A stretch of 64,000 bases of DNA from Halobacillus salinus (lineage in GTDB: Bacteria; Bacillota; Bacilli; Bacillales; Halobacillaceae): the NCBI RefSeq assembly GCF_004684905.1, contig NZ_SRJC01000001.1, forward strand, positions 1,240,001-1,304,000, read 5' to 3'. Both the position numbers and the translations under genes were made by a program. The notes beneath the pieces were generated by a model, which searched no databases, had not been told where the DNA came from, and saw nothing but the letters and a program-made list of their open reading frames with translations. The first letter of the stretch is position 1. Every line of letters begins with the position of its first letter. Below are positions 14,978-23,355 of this stretch, piece by piece.

Positions 14978-15064
14978 TTAAGCGTTGCAAATGCTCCAGT
15001 ACAAAAATATAAGAGCGCCTGTCCACATAAGAACAAAAGTTAAACCCTGCTTATCAAAAGAAAT
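14978..15064 (-). CDS. Possible 28-aa membrane microprotein with ATT start
   Basis: AAAGGAGGTG overlaps the end of the DUF771-like gene, and at the right distance stands ATT (15064-15062), opening a 28-codon frame with a single hydrophobic helix (LTFVLMWTGALIFLYWSI). No ATG, GTG or TTG fits that site. An internal ATG would give a 16-residue peptide. Small hydrophobic phage proteins are common, but an ATT start is rare, so this is tentative. Confidence 0.35.
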   Translation of the reverse strand: MSFDKQGLTFVLMWTGALIFLYWSICNA

Positions 15065-15337
15065 TTAGCTCACCTCCTTTTGTTCCTCTAACCATTCGAG
15101 CAAAAATTCTTTCATTTTATCTGCTGGAAAGTAATATTTACCTCCTAGTTTCACTTTTGGGCACCTTTCGTCATAGAAAAAATGCTCCTTGATTGTGTTC
15201 CAACTCATACAAGTTCTTCTTCTAAGTTCATTGGTATCCCAATAGACCAACTCGCGCTCAAGGTTTTTTACGACTTCTTCAATCTTTTTTTCTAGAAGTT
15301 CCTTAGCTTGGTTTTTATCAAGATTGATATCAATCAT
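15065..15337 (-). CDS. DUF771/excisionase-like small phage DNA-binding protein
   Basis: A 90-residue protein with a coiled N-terminus (KNQAKELLEKKIEEVVKNLE) and a winged-helix-like second half (TNELRRRTCMSWNTIKEHFF, then CPKVKLGGKYYFPADKMKEF). This matches the DUF771 pattern of phage proteins encoded after the Cro-like gene. It could act as excisionase or as an early regulator. It follows the Cro-like stop by a single step, with GGAGGTG seven bases before its ATG. Confidence 0.72.
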   Translation of the reverse strand: MIDINLDKNQAKELLEKKIEEVVKNLERELVYWDTNELRRRTCMSWNTIKEHFFYDERCPKVKLGGKYYFPADKMKEFLLEWLEEQKEVS

Positions 15338-15589
15338 CTATTTCACCTCCAACCAATCTACATTTTGTTCCCGAACGGGAACATCTGGTGTAAAAAAAAT
15401 ACCCGCTTCTTTTTCGGGAATTCCTAGAACACTCAATACGATAGCAAACTCTTCTACATCCAGCCTGATTTTTCCATTTTCTTTTTTATGATAGGTTGAT
15501 CTTTTAACTCCTATTGACTGGGCAATCTTCTCTTGTGTAATTTTTCTTGAAAGCCTCTCGTACCTCAACCTCTGTAAATTGAAGCGCAT
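15338..15589 (-). CDS. Cro-like XRE-family repressor (lytic side of the switch)
   Basis: An 83-residue protein with an N-terminal helix-turn-helix (LRYERLSRKITQEKIAQSIG, then VKRSTYHKKENGKIRLDVEE). I prefer the ATG at 15589, which follows AGAGGTGG; the frame to 15649 would run through the promoter. It is divergent from the S24 repressor gene and starts the early operon, the position of Cro. Its promoter (15618-15646) is overlapped by two 16-base operators, and a further perfect operator lies within its own 3' end at 15367-15382. Confidence 0.82.
   Translation of the reverse strand: MRFNLQRLRYERLSRKITQEKIAQSIGVKRSTYHKKENGKIRLDVEEFAIVLSVLGIPEKEAGIFFTPDVPVREQNVDWLEVK
15367..15382. promoter_or_regulatory. 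Additional 16-bp operator-like site inside the Cro-like gene
   Basis: GTTCCCGAACGGGAAC, arms of seven bases perfect around a two-base centre. It is the most symmetric member of the four-site family found at the lysogeny promoters. Confidence 0.6.
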
Positions 15590-15610
15590 ATCTTTGCACC
15601 ACCTCTCGTT

Positions 15611-15687
15611 GTTTCCAATAGTAAACTTAATGTTCCCAATTGTCAACATACATCTACAAATAATTCGGCGTGTTGCCTTATGGGAAC
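15611..15687. promoter_or_regulatory. Lysogeny operator region: three 16-bp operators between cro-like and cI-like genes
   Basis: GTTTCCAATAGTAAAC (15611-15626), GTTCCCAATTGTCAAC (15632-15647) and GTTGCCTTATGGGAAC (15672-15687) share GTT-n-CC at the left and AAC at the right. The first covers the -10 and the second the -35 of the Cro-side promoter; the third covers the -35 of the repressor promoter. Starts are 21 and 40 bases apart, close to whole helical turns. Confidence 0.75.
15618..15646 (-). promoter_or_regulatory. Early (cro-side) promoter
   Basis: On the minus strand TTGACA (15646-15641), 17-base spacer, TACTAT (15623-15618). It drives the Cro-like gene and presumably the whole early operon. 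Confidence 0.85.
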
Positions 15688-15701
15688 TTATAAATTATAA
15701 T
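15673..15701 (+). promoter_or_regulatory. Repressor (lysogeny maintenance) promoter
   Basis: TTGCCT (15673-15678), 17-base spacer, TATAAT (15696-15701), 27 bases before the repressor ATG at 15728. The -35 lies inside an operator, so self-control is likely. Confidence 0.75.
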
Positions 15702-15727
15702 AAGGTCTAAAAGAGGAGATGATACAT

Positions 15728-16342
15728 ATGAAAAACTCTAAAGAGATAATAGCTGAAATAAAAAGAATAAGGAAGCAGAAGAAAATGTCTGTTGAAAAGC
15801 TAGCTAATAAAGTTGGAATAGCCAAATCAACTTTAAGCCGTTACGAATCTGGCGATAGAAATTTCCCAATAAACGATATCGGAAAGTATGCTCAAGCTCT
15901 AGAGACTTCAGTAAGTGAACTTTTAGGAATAGAGGATATATACGAATCAAAGAAAGAAGTAGTTAAGGTTCCTCGCCTTGGCCATATTGCATGTGGCGAT
16001 CCAATACTAGCTGAAGAAAACATAGAGGGCTACGTAAACCTTCCTGCTGATCAAGTTCCTGCTGGAAAAGTATTTACTCTTACAGCTAAGGGAGACTCTA
16101 TGGAACCAACAATACCGGAAGGTTCAATTGTGCTATTTAGGTTTCAGGAAGAAGTTGAGAATGGAGAAATTGCTGCAGTTTTAGTAAACGGTGATACAGA
16201 GGCAACTTTAAAAAGGGTAAGAAAGCAAGATGAGAACATATTACTGCTTCCAGACAACAATAATTACGCTCCAATCGTGGTTAATGAAACATATCCGGCA
16301 AGAATAATTGGCAAAGCAATTCAATATACTCAAAATCTATAG
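15728..16342 (+). CDS. Phage repressor, XRE helix-turn-helix plus S24 (LexA-like) protease domain
   Basis: A 204-residue CI-type repressor. The N-terminal HTH is VEKLANKVGIAKSTLSRYES (about 22-41). The C-terminal S24 domain holds the presumed self-cleavage site Cys89-Gly90 in HIACGDP, the catalytic serine in KGDSMEPT (Ser124) and the catalytic lysine in ATLKRV (Lys162). As in lambda CI, DNA damage through RecA should trigger cleavage and induction. I chose the ATG at 15728; the ATG at 15719 overlaps the ribosome binding site AGAGGAG. It is divergent from the Cro-like gene and 15 bases before the integrase. Confidence 0.9.
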   Translation: MKNSKEIIAEIKRIRKQKKMSVEKLANKVGIAKSTLSRYESGDRNFPINDIGKYAQALETSVSELLGIEDIYESKKEVVKVPRLGHIACGDPILAEENIEGYVNLPADQVPAGKVFTLTAKGDSMEPTIPEGSIVLFRFQEEVENGEIAAVLVNGDTEATLKRVRKQDENILLLPDNNNYAPIVVNETYPARIIGKAIQYTQNL

Positions 16343-16357
16343 AAAGGAATGAGTAAG

Positions 16358-17509
16358 ATGGCTATTAATTTTCGACAGCACTCAAAAACGAATTGGGAAT
16401 ATCGTATAAGATACCAGGACCCCTTCACTGGTAAGCCAAAAGAGTCCTCCAAAAGAGGTTTTAAATCAAAAGGTGAAGCAAGAAAAGCTGCACAAGAAAT
16501 GGAACAAAAGTTGATGCACAGCTATGAAGAAACCACAGATACCTCTCTCTTGAAAGACTTTCTCTTTGATTGGTTATTTGAATATAAAAAAGATGTAGTC
16601 CGAAAAAACACTTTCGAACTACATCGTAGAAATATTGAAAATCACATTATTCCGTACTTCAAAAATATCAAACTAAAAAATGTAAAGCCAGTTATGTACC
16701 AGAAATTCTTGAATCATCTTTATTATCAAGGTTATAGCAAACGCACAAGGGAAATTATTCACGGTACTATGAGAGGCGCAATGGAAAAGGCATATCACCT
16801 CAGAAAGATTGAAAGGAACCCTTGCATGGGTGCAACAATGAAAGGTGAAGATAAAGACAAGCAGATAAAATTTATCGACTCCTCAGATATCGCTGATTTC
16901 TTAAATGAAGCTTACAAATACGGCTACGTCTATTGGATCTTTTATAAGTTCATGATTGAAACTGGTGTTCGTAAAGGCGAAGCAGCTGCATTACAGTGGG
17001 ACAAACTTGATTTAAAGAACAAGACAGTTCAAATATCCCAAACATTAGACTTTCAAGCATCTGAAGAGAAGAACGAAGATATATTTGGAGATCCCAAAAC
17101 CTATAAATCTAAGAGAGTTATCTCAATTTCACAATCACTAGCAAATGACCTCCACTTCCACTTAAAGCAACAAAACCAAAACAAGATGGCTTTGAACGAT
17201 ATTTATAGGCATGATTTGAATTTAGTACTTTGCAAAAAGGATGGAAGCCCCATGCCTAAGTCTAGCCTCTTCAACTCATTTAGCAGGATATCCAAGAAGG
17301 CCGGTTTACCAAAGTTACCTATCCACTCCCTACGCCATACTCACGCAGTGCTTCTTATGGAAGCTGGTACAGATATGAAATACATTCAAGAACGATTAGG
17401 ACATGGTAGCATGCAGATTACGGCAGATGTCTACTCACACGTTTCTAAAAAGATTGACCAAGCTAGCATGAAGAAATACGAAGACTACATGAACAATATT
17501 TTTTTATGA
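16358..17509 (+). CDS. int: Tyrosine recombinase integrase
   Basis: A 383-residue phage integrase that inserts and excises the prophage. The N-terminal arm-binding domain begins MAINFRQHSKTNWEYRIRYQ; a SAM-like core-binding domain covers about 60-150; the catalytic domain follows. Active-site residues are visible: Arg205 (TGVRKGEAAAL), a lysine near 250, His323 and Arg326 (HSLRHTHA), His349 (LGHGS) and the nucleophile Tyr359 (DVYSHV). The ATG at 16358 fits the AAAGGA site; the ATG at 16349 is too close. It marks the chromosomal end of the prophage, about 100 bases from the glnA stop. Confidence 0.95.
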   Translation: MAINFRQHSKTNWEYRIRYQDPFTGKPKESSKRGFKSKGEARKAAQEMEQKLMHSYEETTDTSLLKDFLFDWLFEYKKDVVRKNTFELHRRNIENHIIPYFKNIKLKNVKPVMYQKFLNHLYYQGYSKRTREIIHGTMRGAMEKAYHLRKIERNPCMGATMKGEDKDKQIKFIDSSDIADFLNEAYKYGYVYWIFYKFMIETGVRKGEAAALQWDKLDLKNKTVQISQTLDFQASEEKNEDIFGDPKTYKSKRVISISQSLANDLHFHLKQQNQNKMALNDIYRHDLNLVLCKKDGSPMPKSSLFNSFSRISKKAGLPKLPIHSLRHTHAVLLMEAGTDMKYIQERLGHGSMQITADVYSHVSKKIDQASMKKYEDYMNNIFL

Positions 17510-17575
17510 CTTTTTCGGGGTGAATATGGGGTACTAGTTAAAGAATGAATTCTTAGTGTTTTACCCCATCTCAAG
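17510..17575. other. Prophage-chromosome junction zone, probably contains an attachment site
   Basis: Between the integrase stop and the glnA terminator lie an 8-base perfect inverted repeat (ATGGGGTA 17525-17532 with TACCCCAT 17562-17569) and a nested one (AAGAAT/ATTCTT around 17545). One att copy should lie near here, but its core cannot be defined without the other prophage end. Confidence 0.45.
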
Positions 17576-17606
17576 AAAAAAGCCCTGACGCTTAGTGCGC
17601 CAAGGC
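17576..17606 (-). terminator. Terminator of the glnRA operon
   Basis: On the minus strand a 10-bp stem (17606-17597 with 17591-17582, two G-U pairs), five-base loop, then six T. It begins ten bases past the glnA stop. Confidence 0.88.
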
Positions 17607-17616
17607 ATTGAATGAC

Positions 17617-18948
17617 TTAGTAAGTCTGTAAATATTGTTCTCTTTCCCACGGATGAACCTGCGTTCGGAACATATCCCACTCTATTTCTTTTGCTTCAAT
17701 AAAGTGTTCACACAGGTGCTCTCCTAAGGCATCAACCATTGTTTGGTCTTTTTGAAGTTCCACAAGAGCAGCGTAAAGGGTCGCAGGCAAGTCTTGAACG
17801 CCATGCGCTTCACGTTCTTTCTTGTTCATGACATAGATGTTTCGGTCCACTGGCGCTGGTGCTTCCAATTTGTTCTCCACGCCATCAAGGCCTGCTGCTA
17901 GAAGAACGCTCATCGCCATGTAAGGGTTAGCGGACGGATCCACACTACGCACTTCAATACGCGTGCTTAAACCACGTGAAGTCGGTACGCGGATCAGCGG
18001 GCTTCGGTTTTGACCGGACCAAGCTACGTAACATGGTGCTTCGTATCCTGGTACAAGACGCTTGTAAGAGTTGACGGTCGGGTTTGTCACCGCTGTGAAG
18101 TTCACGGCATGTTTGATAATACCTGCTGTGAACTGATACGCCACTTCTGAAAGCTGGTCTTTACCGTTCTCATCGAAGAACGCGTTACCGTTTTCATTAA
18201 AGAGCGACATGTTTGCGTGCATACCCGAGCCGTTCACACCAAATAAAGGCTTCGGCATGAAAGTAGCATGCAACCCATGCTGACGTGCAATCGTTTTGAC
18301 AACTAGTTTGAACGTTTGGATATCGTCGCAGTGCTTGACGGCATCTGCATATTTGAAGTCGATTTCGTGTTGGCCAGGTGCCACTTCGTGGTGAGACGCT
18401 TCAATTTCGAATCCCATTTCTTCTAGTTCAAGAACGATATCACGACGGCAGTTCTCCCCAAGGTCTGTCGGAGCTAGATCAAAGTAGCCGCCACGGTCGT
18501 TCAGCTCCATTGTCGGCTCGCCTTTTTCATCTAATTTAAATAGGAAGAATTCCGGCTCTGTTCCGATGTTGAATGCAGAGAATCCAAGTTCCTCCATTTT
18601 TTTCAAATTGCGTTTAAGGTTGTAACGCGGGCAACCTTCGAATGGTGTTTTGTCGGGGTTATAGATGTCACAAATGAATCGTGCCACTTTCCCTTTCTCA
18701 GATGTCCAAGGATAGACGACAAATGTATCAAGATCCGGCACAAGATACATATCCGATTCTTCAATTCGTACGAATCCTTCAATAGAAGAACCGTCGAACA
18801 TCATCATGCCATCTAGTGCTTTATCTAGTTGACTCAATGGTATTTCGACATTTTTAATCGTGCCCAGCATATCTGTAAACTGAAGGCGAATAAATTTGAC
18901 GTTTTCTTCGTTAATTTTCTTGTAGATCTCTTCTTTAGTTAACCCCAT
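17617..18948 (-). CDS. glnA: Glutamine synthetase, type I
   Basis: Makes glutamine from glutamate, ammonia and ATP; in Bacillaceae the feedback-inhibited enzyme also controls GlnR and TnrA. About 443 residues, collinear with B. subtilis Gln[20 protein letters not shown] near 50-70, the metal/glutamate site around [12 protein letters not shown] and [19 protein letters not shown], the ATP-site [19 protein letters not shown], and the C-terminal [18 protein letters not shown] prefer the ATG at 18948 (MGLTKEE) over GTG 18954 by alignment; GGGGAGG lies upstream. It is the second gene of the glnRA operon. Confidence 0.97.
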   Translation of the reverse strand: MGLTKEEIYKKINEENVKFIRLQFTDMLGTIKNVEIPLSQLDKALDGMMMFDGSSIEGFVRIEESDMYLVPDLDTFVVYPWTSEKGKVARFICDIYNPDKTPFEGCPRYNLKRNLKKMEELGFSAFNIGTEPEFFLFKLDEKGEPTMELNDRGGYFDLAPTDLGENCRRDIVLELEEMGFEIEASHHEVAPGQHEIDFKYADAVKHCDDIQTFKLVVKTIARQHGLHATFMPKPLFGVNGSGMHANMSLFNENGNAFFDENGKDQLSEVAYQFTAGIIKHAVNFTAVTNPTVNSYKRLVPGYEAPCYVAWSGQNRSPLIRVPTSRGLSTRIEVRSVDPSANPYMAMSVLLAAGLDGVENKLEAPAPVDRNIYVMNKKEREAHGVQDLPATLYAALVELQKDQTMVDALGEHLCEHFIEAKEIEWDMFRTQVHPWEREQYLQTY

Positions 18949-18973
18949 TAACACAATTCCTCCCCAAGCATAA

Positions 18974-19381
18974 TTAATGGAAGAATCTAGACAATTCTCC
19001 CTGGCGAATTCCTAATTTGCCATGACTTCCCGCTGTGAAAAGTTCTTGCTGTAACATGCGACGAAGCTCTTTCTCGGAAAGTTCGTTGTGAACTTCTTCG
19101 ACGCGCTTCTCGTCATACGCATCATTCGCCGGTTTCTCTTCAACCTTAAGCATTTCCTTGATACCTGCCATGTTGACACCCTTCTCAATGAGACTCTTAA
19201 TCTCAAGTAAGCGATCGACATCGTTGAAGGAAAACAACCGTCGGTTCCCTTCTGAACGTGCAGGTTCTACAAGCTTGTGTTGCTCGTAGTAACGGATTTG
19301 TCTGGCCGAGAGATCGGTCAGCGATTGAACAATCCCCATCGGGAACAACGGCATCGAACGACGAACGGAATCTTCACTCAT
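18974..19381 (-). CDS. glnR: GlnR, MerR-family repressor of glutamine synthesis
   Basis: A 135-residue MerR-type repressor. The N-terminal winged helix is [20 protein letters not shown] with [20 protein letters not shown]; the C-terminal tail ([20 protein letters not shown]) is the autoinhibitory region relieved by feedback-inhibited glutamine synthetase in B. subtilis. It represses its own operon and other nitrogen genes under nitrogen excess. The ATG at 19381 follows GGGGAGG. A perfect GlnR/TnrA box stands directly upstream of its promoter. Confidence 0.95.
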   Translation of the reverse strand: MSEDSVRRSMPLFPMGIVQSLTDLSARQIRYYEQHKLVEPARSEGNRRLFSFNDVDRLLEIKSLIEKGVNMAGIKEMLKVEEKPANDAYDEKRVEEVHNELSEKELRRMLQQELFTAGSHGKLGIRQGELSRFFH

Positions 19382-19416
19382 CGAACAGCCACCTCCCCAT
19401 AAAGAATGATACTTTC

Positions 19417-19444
19417 ATTATAGAATATGCAAATTAGATGTCAA
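19417..19444 (-). promoter_or_regulatory. glnRA promoter
   Basis: On the minus strand TTGACA (19444-19439), 16-base spacer, TATAAT (19422-19417), 36 bases upstream of the glnR start. Confidence 0.85.
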
Positions 19445-19448
19445 TACG

Positions 19449-19465
19449 TGTGAGATTTGTTTACA
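19449..19465 (-). promoter_or_regulatory. GlnR/TnrA operator of glnRA
   Basis: TGTAAACAAATCTCACA on the minus strand matches the consensus TGTNA-N7-TNACA exactly. It lies four bases upstream of the -35 box, as the upstream glnRA operator does in B. subtilis. Confidence 0.85.
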
Positions 19466-19466
19466 C

Positions 19467-19496
19467 AAAAAGAGAAGCGGCTTTATCAGCCGCTTC
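19467..19496 (-). terminator. Terminator after the YnbB-family gene
   Basis: Perfect 9-bp stem (19496-19488 with 19482-19474), five-base loop, then T-rich tail on the minus strand. It overlaps the stop codon of the gene. Confidence 0.88.
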
Positions 19497-20739
19497 AACT
19501 ACTCAATGCGTTTTCTTCCATCAGTTTACGGACGGCCTGCGTGACCGCTATTTTTACATGAGCGTACGTCAACCCGCCCTGTACGAAAGCTGTATAAGGC
19601 GGTCGGATCGGTCCATCGGCTGTAAGTTCTAAGCTCGCTCCTTGAATAAACGTCCCTGCTGCCATGATGACATCATCCTCATATCCCGGCATAGGACTTG
19701 GATGTGGCAGGACGTGGGAATTGACGGGTGAACCTTGTTGAATAGCTTGGCAAAACTTGATCATTTGCTCTGCCGTCTCGAAATTAACGGACTGGATCAA
19801 GTCTGTACGTTTTGCGTGAGAAGATGGATTCGTATCAAATCCGAGCCGATCCAGAAATTCAGCCGTGAAGATAGCACCTTTAAGTGCTTCACCAACGACA
19901 TGGGGAGCTAAGAAAATCCCTTGGTACATCTCCTGCAGCATGTTGAGGCTTGCCCCTGTCTCTTTCCCAAGGCCCGGAGCAGTCAAACGGTAGCTACACT
20001 GTTCTATCAAATCTTCGCGCCCAGCTAAGTAACCACCTATTCTAGCAATCCCTCCACCTGGGTTTTTGATCAGTGAGCCGGCTATAAGATCCGCCCCCAC
20101 TTCTAGAGGTTCTTTTGCCTCTACAAACTCTCCGTAACAATTATCAACAAAGACAATGACATCTTCTTTGATACTGCGAACGGCACCAATCATTTGCTCA
20201 ATTTCATCCACCGGAAAAGAAGGTCGATCGGCATAACCTTTCGAGCGTTGGATGGCCACAACCTTGGTTTTCTCACTGATAGCTTGTTCTACTTCTGTCA
20301 GGTCTACCTTGTCTTTTTTAAGAGGAATAGACTGATAGCTGATTCCAAAATCTCGAAGCGATCCAGTGTCTTTCCCACCGTTCTTCCCAATGACTTCTTC
20401 TAATGTGTCATAAGGTTCACCTGTGATATAAAGCAATTCATCACCGGGGCGCAGAACACCGAATAATGCAGTAGTGATGGCGTGCGTACCTGAAATTAAC
20501 TGCGGTCGCACAAGGGCATCCTCGGCACGAAAGATATCGGCATAGACTGCCTCAAGTGTGTCTCGTCCAAAATCATCGTATCCATAGCCTGTAGTCGGAT
20601 TGAAGTGAGAATCGGATACCCGGTGTGTCTGAAAGGCTCTCAGCACTTTCTCTTGATTTCGCTCTACCATTGTATTTACAGCCTGATGCTTTTTTTGAAT
20701 ATGTTGTTCAGTCTCTTGAATCGTCTGTTCTAAATTCAT
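19495..20739 (-). CDS. ynbB: YnbB-family PLP-dependent enzyme (methionine gamma-lyase-like)
   Basis: A 414-residue fold-type I PLP enzyme of the family often labelled aluminium resistance protein or methionine gamma-lyase-like. Visible: SGTHAITTALFGVLRPGDEL (cofactor phosphate region), VFVDNCYGEFVE (Asp for the pyridine nitrogen) and the probable Schiff-base lysine in AGSLIKNPGGGIA. The substrate is not established. The ATG at 20739 follows GGTAGG placed after the hflX stop. The order hflX-ynbB-glnRA is the same as in B. subtilis. Confidence 0.85.
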   Translation of the reverse strand: MNLEQTIQETEQHIQKKHQAVNTMVERNQEKVLRAFQTHRVSDSHFNPTTGYGYDDFGRDTLEAVYADIFRAEDALVRPQLISGTHAITTALFGVLRPGDELLYITGEPYDTLEEVIGKNGGKDTGSLRDFGISYQSIPLKKDKVDLTEVEQAISEKTKVVAIQRSKGYADRPSFPVDEIEQMIGAVRSIKEDVIVFVDNCYGEFVEAKEPLEVGADLIAGSLIKNPGGGIARIGGYLAGREDLIEQCSYRLTAPGLGKETGASLNMLQEMYQGIFLAPHVVGEALKGAIFTAEFLDRLGFDTNPSSHAKRTDLIQSVNFETAEQMIKFCQAIQQGSPVNSHVLPHPSPMPGYEDDVIMAAGTFIQGASLELTADGPIRPPYTAFVQGGLTYAHVKIAVTQAVRKLMEENALSS

Positions 20740-20752
20740 GTTGTTCCTACCT

Positions 20753-21988
20753 TTATAAAAATTCATGTTTTAACGGATGTTCCGGGTGAATGAATCCATG
20801 AAGAGCATAGCCTTCTTTATCCTCTAAGAACTTCAGGGACGTCACCATGGTGTATTGTTTGAATTGCTGAATGGTCTTGCCATCTGAAGCCGGAAGAAAT
20901 AGGTCATACTCATGCCACTCTTCTTCCAGTACTTTTTCAATTCTTTTCAGAATCCTTGTGCGATCGATTGGATCGTGAACACTGACTGTGACAGAAGGAT
21001 GAGCGTCTGGAATGAAATCTGTTTCTAACAAATCTTTCTTATTGTACACTGTCAGCATCGGTAAATGATCTGCATCAAGGTCTGACAAAAGCTGCAGAAC
21101 CGTCTGCTCCTGCTGATTGTGGTCAGGATGAGACGCATCCACCATGTGTACGATGAAATCCGCCTCTGTGACTTCTTCAAGCGTCGAACGGAACGCAGCG
21201 ATTAGCGTTGTCGGCAAGTCTTGAATGAAACCAACCGTATCAGACAGCAAAGCTTGAAAACCTGAAGGAAGACCGACCTGCCGTGTCAACGGATCGAGCG
21301 TCGCAAATAGCAAGTCTTCTTCAAAAGAGTCACTCTCCGTAACGCGATTGAAGAATGTAGACTTTCCTGCGTTGGTATATCCGACAATCGCTATTTGAAA
21401 GGCACGGTTTTCCTTTCTACGCTTCCTATATTGTTCACGTTGCTTTACGACCGTTTCCAATCGTTTTTTTATGTCGTCTATTCTACGACGGATATGGCGG
21501 CGGTCGGTTTCTAATTTTGTTTCACCAGGACCACGCGTCCCGATGCCTCCACCTAGTCTTGAAAGCTCTGTACCCTGTCCAGCGAGACGTGGTAGCAGAT
21601 ATTGTAGTTGTGCTAATTCGACTTGTAGCTTACCTTCTTTAGTTCTCGCTCGACCTGCAAAGATATCAAGAATCAACTGACTTCGGTCGATGACTCTGCA
21701 CTTTACAGCATTCGAAATGTTTCTAAGCTGTCCTGGAGACAACTCATCATTGAAGATCACGAGTTCAGCTCCTGCTTCTTCTGCAGCCACTCGTATTTCT
21801 TCGAGCTTCCCTTCGCCTACATATGTAGCCGGGTGAACCCGGTCCCGCTTCTGTGTAATAACTGTGCTTACGTCTCCGTTCGCCGTTTCCGTTAGGGATT
21901 TCAGCTCCTCGAGCGACGATTGGAAGCGCTCTTCCTTTTCATTAGGGTCTTTGCGAGCGACCAAAACGACTAATTCTTTATCTATCAT
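20753..21988 (-). CDS. hflX: HflX GTPase, ribosome splitting/rescue
   Basis: A 411-residue GTPase that splits stalled ribosomes, especially after stress. The N-terminal HflX domain has HPATYVGEGKLEEIRVAAEE and the glycine-rich QGTELSRLGGGIGTRGPGET. The G domain has G1 VGYTNAGKSTFFNRVT, G3 DTVGFIQDLP and G4 NKKD. B. subtilis calls it YnbA. The ATG at 21988 follows AGAAGGTG. It is the first gene of the hflX-ynbB pair, with spoVK 70 bases upstream in the same direction. Confidence 0.93.
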   Translation of the reverse strand: MIDKELVVLVARKDPNEKEERFQSSLEELKSLTETANGDVSTVITQKRDRVHPATYVGEGKLEEIRVAAEEAGAELVIFNDELSPGQLRNISNAVKCRVIDRSQLILDIFAGRARTKEGKLQVELAQLQYLLPRLAGQGTELSRLGGGIGTRGPGETKLETDRRHIRRRIDDIKKRLETVVKQREQYRKRRKENRAFQIAIVGYTNAGKSTFFNRVTESDSFEEDLLFATLDPLTRQVGLPSGFQALLSDTVGFIQDLPTTLIAAFRSTLEEVTEADFIVHMVDASHPDHNQQEQTVLQLLSDLDADHLPMLTVYNKKDLLETDFIPDAHPSVTVSVHDPIDRTRILKRIEKVLEEEWHEYDLFLPASDGKTIQQFKQYTMVTSLKFLEDKEGYALHGFIHPEHPLKHEFL

Positions 21989-22058
21989 AGAAACACCTTC
22001 TCTTTTAGACCTCTTTGATATGCATTCCTATCCTACCATAAAGAGACGCTTCCGACAT

Positions 22059-22982
22059 CTAGCGGGAAGCGTCCTCCGTTTTCAAAATGCAGAAATCGCC
22101 AGGCTGCAATGTCATGAGGGTCGATTTTTTCGGATTCTCACTGCTTACAATCCGCCAGGCATGCTTTCTGATTGCTTCTTCAATCAAATTTCGAACATAC
22201 CTTGCGTTTGAGAAATTATCGCTCTTTAAAGTGCAAGTATCGATCAAGTGGTGATACAGTTTTAGTTCTGCCTCTTTTGTCATGAAATAATCCCTCTCAC
22301 GAAGCATTCCACTTGCAATGTGAAGAAGTTCTCTAGCGGTGTAATCTGAAAAGGACACTTGAAGAGGAAACCTTGATGAAAGACCGGGGTTCATGGTTAG
22401 AAAGTCTTCCATTTCGTCGGGGTATCCCGCTAATATGATGATTAGCTTATCATGATGGTCTTCCATACATTTAACTATGGTGTCAATCGCTTCTTTCCCG
22501 AAATCCTTCTCTCCACCACGCGCCAAAGCGTACGCTTCATCAATAAAAAGAACGCCTCCGATTGCTTTATGGATCAGATCTTTGGTTTTCTTTGCAGTAT
22601 GCCCGATGTATTCTCCGACCAGATCACTTCGGTCCGCCTCAATGAAATGCCCTTTCTCCAAGACGGCCATGTCGCGGAATAACTCAGCTACTAGCCTGGC
22701 TATTGTCGTTTTCCCAGTGCCAGGGTTCCCTTTGAAAATCATGTGAAGTACTTGTTGATTCGGCTTCAAACCAACCTCTTTCCGCTTCTTCGAGACGAGA
22801 ACTTGTGCGTAAATCTCCTTCATACGGGCCTTTACTTCATTCATACCGACTATGGATTCGAAGAACTCATCGATTTGTCGAAATGTCGTCGCACGTTCCC
22901 GTACTTCGGCCTGTGGAACGGCTCGATCTTTGCTTTCATTCAGCACAATATTAATGGTTGCAGCTTTCGCCTGTGGGTACAC
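22059..22982 (-). CDS. spoVK: Stage V sporulation protein K, AAA+ ATPase
   Basis: A 307-residue CbxX/CfxQ-type AAA+ ATPase needed for spore maturation in B. subtilis, probably acting in the mother cell. Walker A is KGNPGTGKTTIARLVAE, Walker B with following region VLFIDEAYALARGGEKDFGK, and the arginine-finger region NPGLSSRFPLQVSFSDY. The start is GTG at 22982, preceded by GAGGAGGGA; no better start exists. The chaperone substrate is unknown. Confidence 0.92.
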   Translation of the reverse strand: MYPQAKAATINIVLNESKDRAVPQAEVRERATTFRQIDEFFESIVGMNEVKARMKEIYAQVLVSKKRKEVGLKPNQQVLHMIFKGNPGTGKTTIARLVAELFRDMAVLEKGHFIEADRSDLVGEYIGHTAKKTKDLIHKAIGGVLFIDEAYALARGGEKDFGKEAIDTIVKCMEDHHDKLIIILAGYPDEMEDFLTMNPGLSSRFPLQVSFSDYTARELLHIASGMLRERDYFMTKEAELKLYHHLIDTCTLKSDNFSNARYVRNLIEEAIRKHAWRIVSSENPKKSTLMTLQPGDFCILKTEDASR

Positions 22983-23096
22983 TCCGATCCCTCCTCATTT
23001 CCTTTCATCATACGCAACTCGGGAGGAACCTGTGACAAACGCCCATAAAAGCGGAAAAACGAGCACCTTATTCAGGCACTCGTTCGTCAATTGGAT

Positions 23097-23321
23097 TTAT
23101 TCTTTATCCAACGTCACATTTTTCGCTGGCGCAAACGTTGAAATAGCATGTTTGAATATCAACTGCTGTTTGCCTTCTGTTTCCAATAGAACCGTAAAGT
23201 TATCAAACGCCTTAATGACCCCTCTTAGTTGAAAGCCATTGAGCAGAAAGACGGTAAGTTGCATGCGGTCTTTGCGTAATTGGTTTAAATAATTGTCTTG
23301 AATATTCACGGATTGAGCCAT
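23097..23321 (-). CDS. hfq: RNA chaperone Hfq
   Basis: A 74-residue Sm-fold protein forming a hexamer that binds small RNAs and A-rich tails. Sm1 holds [20 protein letters not shown] and Sm2 the conserved KHAIS (YKHAIS in most; here IFKHAIST). The C-terminus is short, as in Gram-positives. It follows miaA with a 34-base gap, the usual miaA-hfq arrangement. The ATG at 23321 has GAGGAGG upstream. Confidence 0.96.
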   Translation of the reverse strand: MAQSVNIQDNYLNQLRKDRMQLTVFLLNGFQLRGVIKAFDNFTVLLETEGKQQLIFKHAISTFAPAKNVTLDKE

Positions 23322-23355
23322 GGATCTTCCTCCTCTATTCTATCTGTAATTACTA

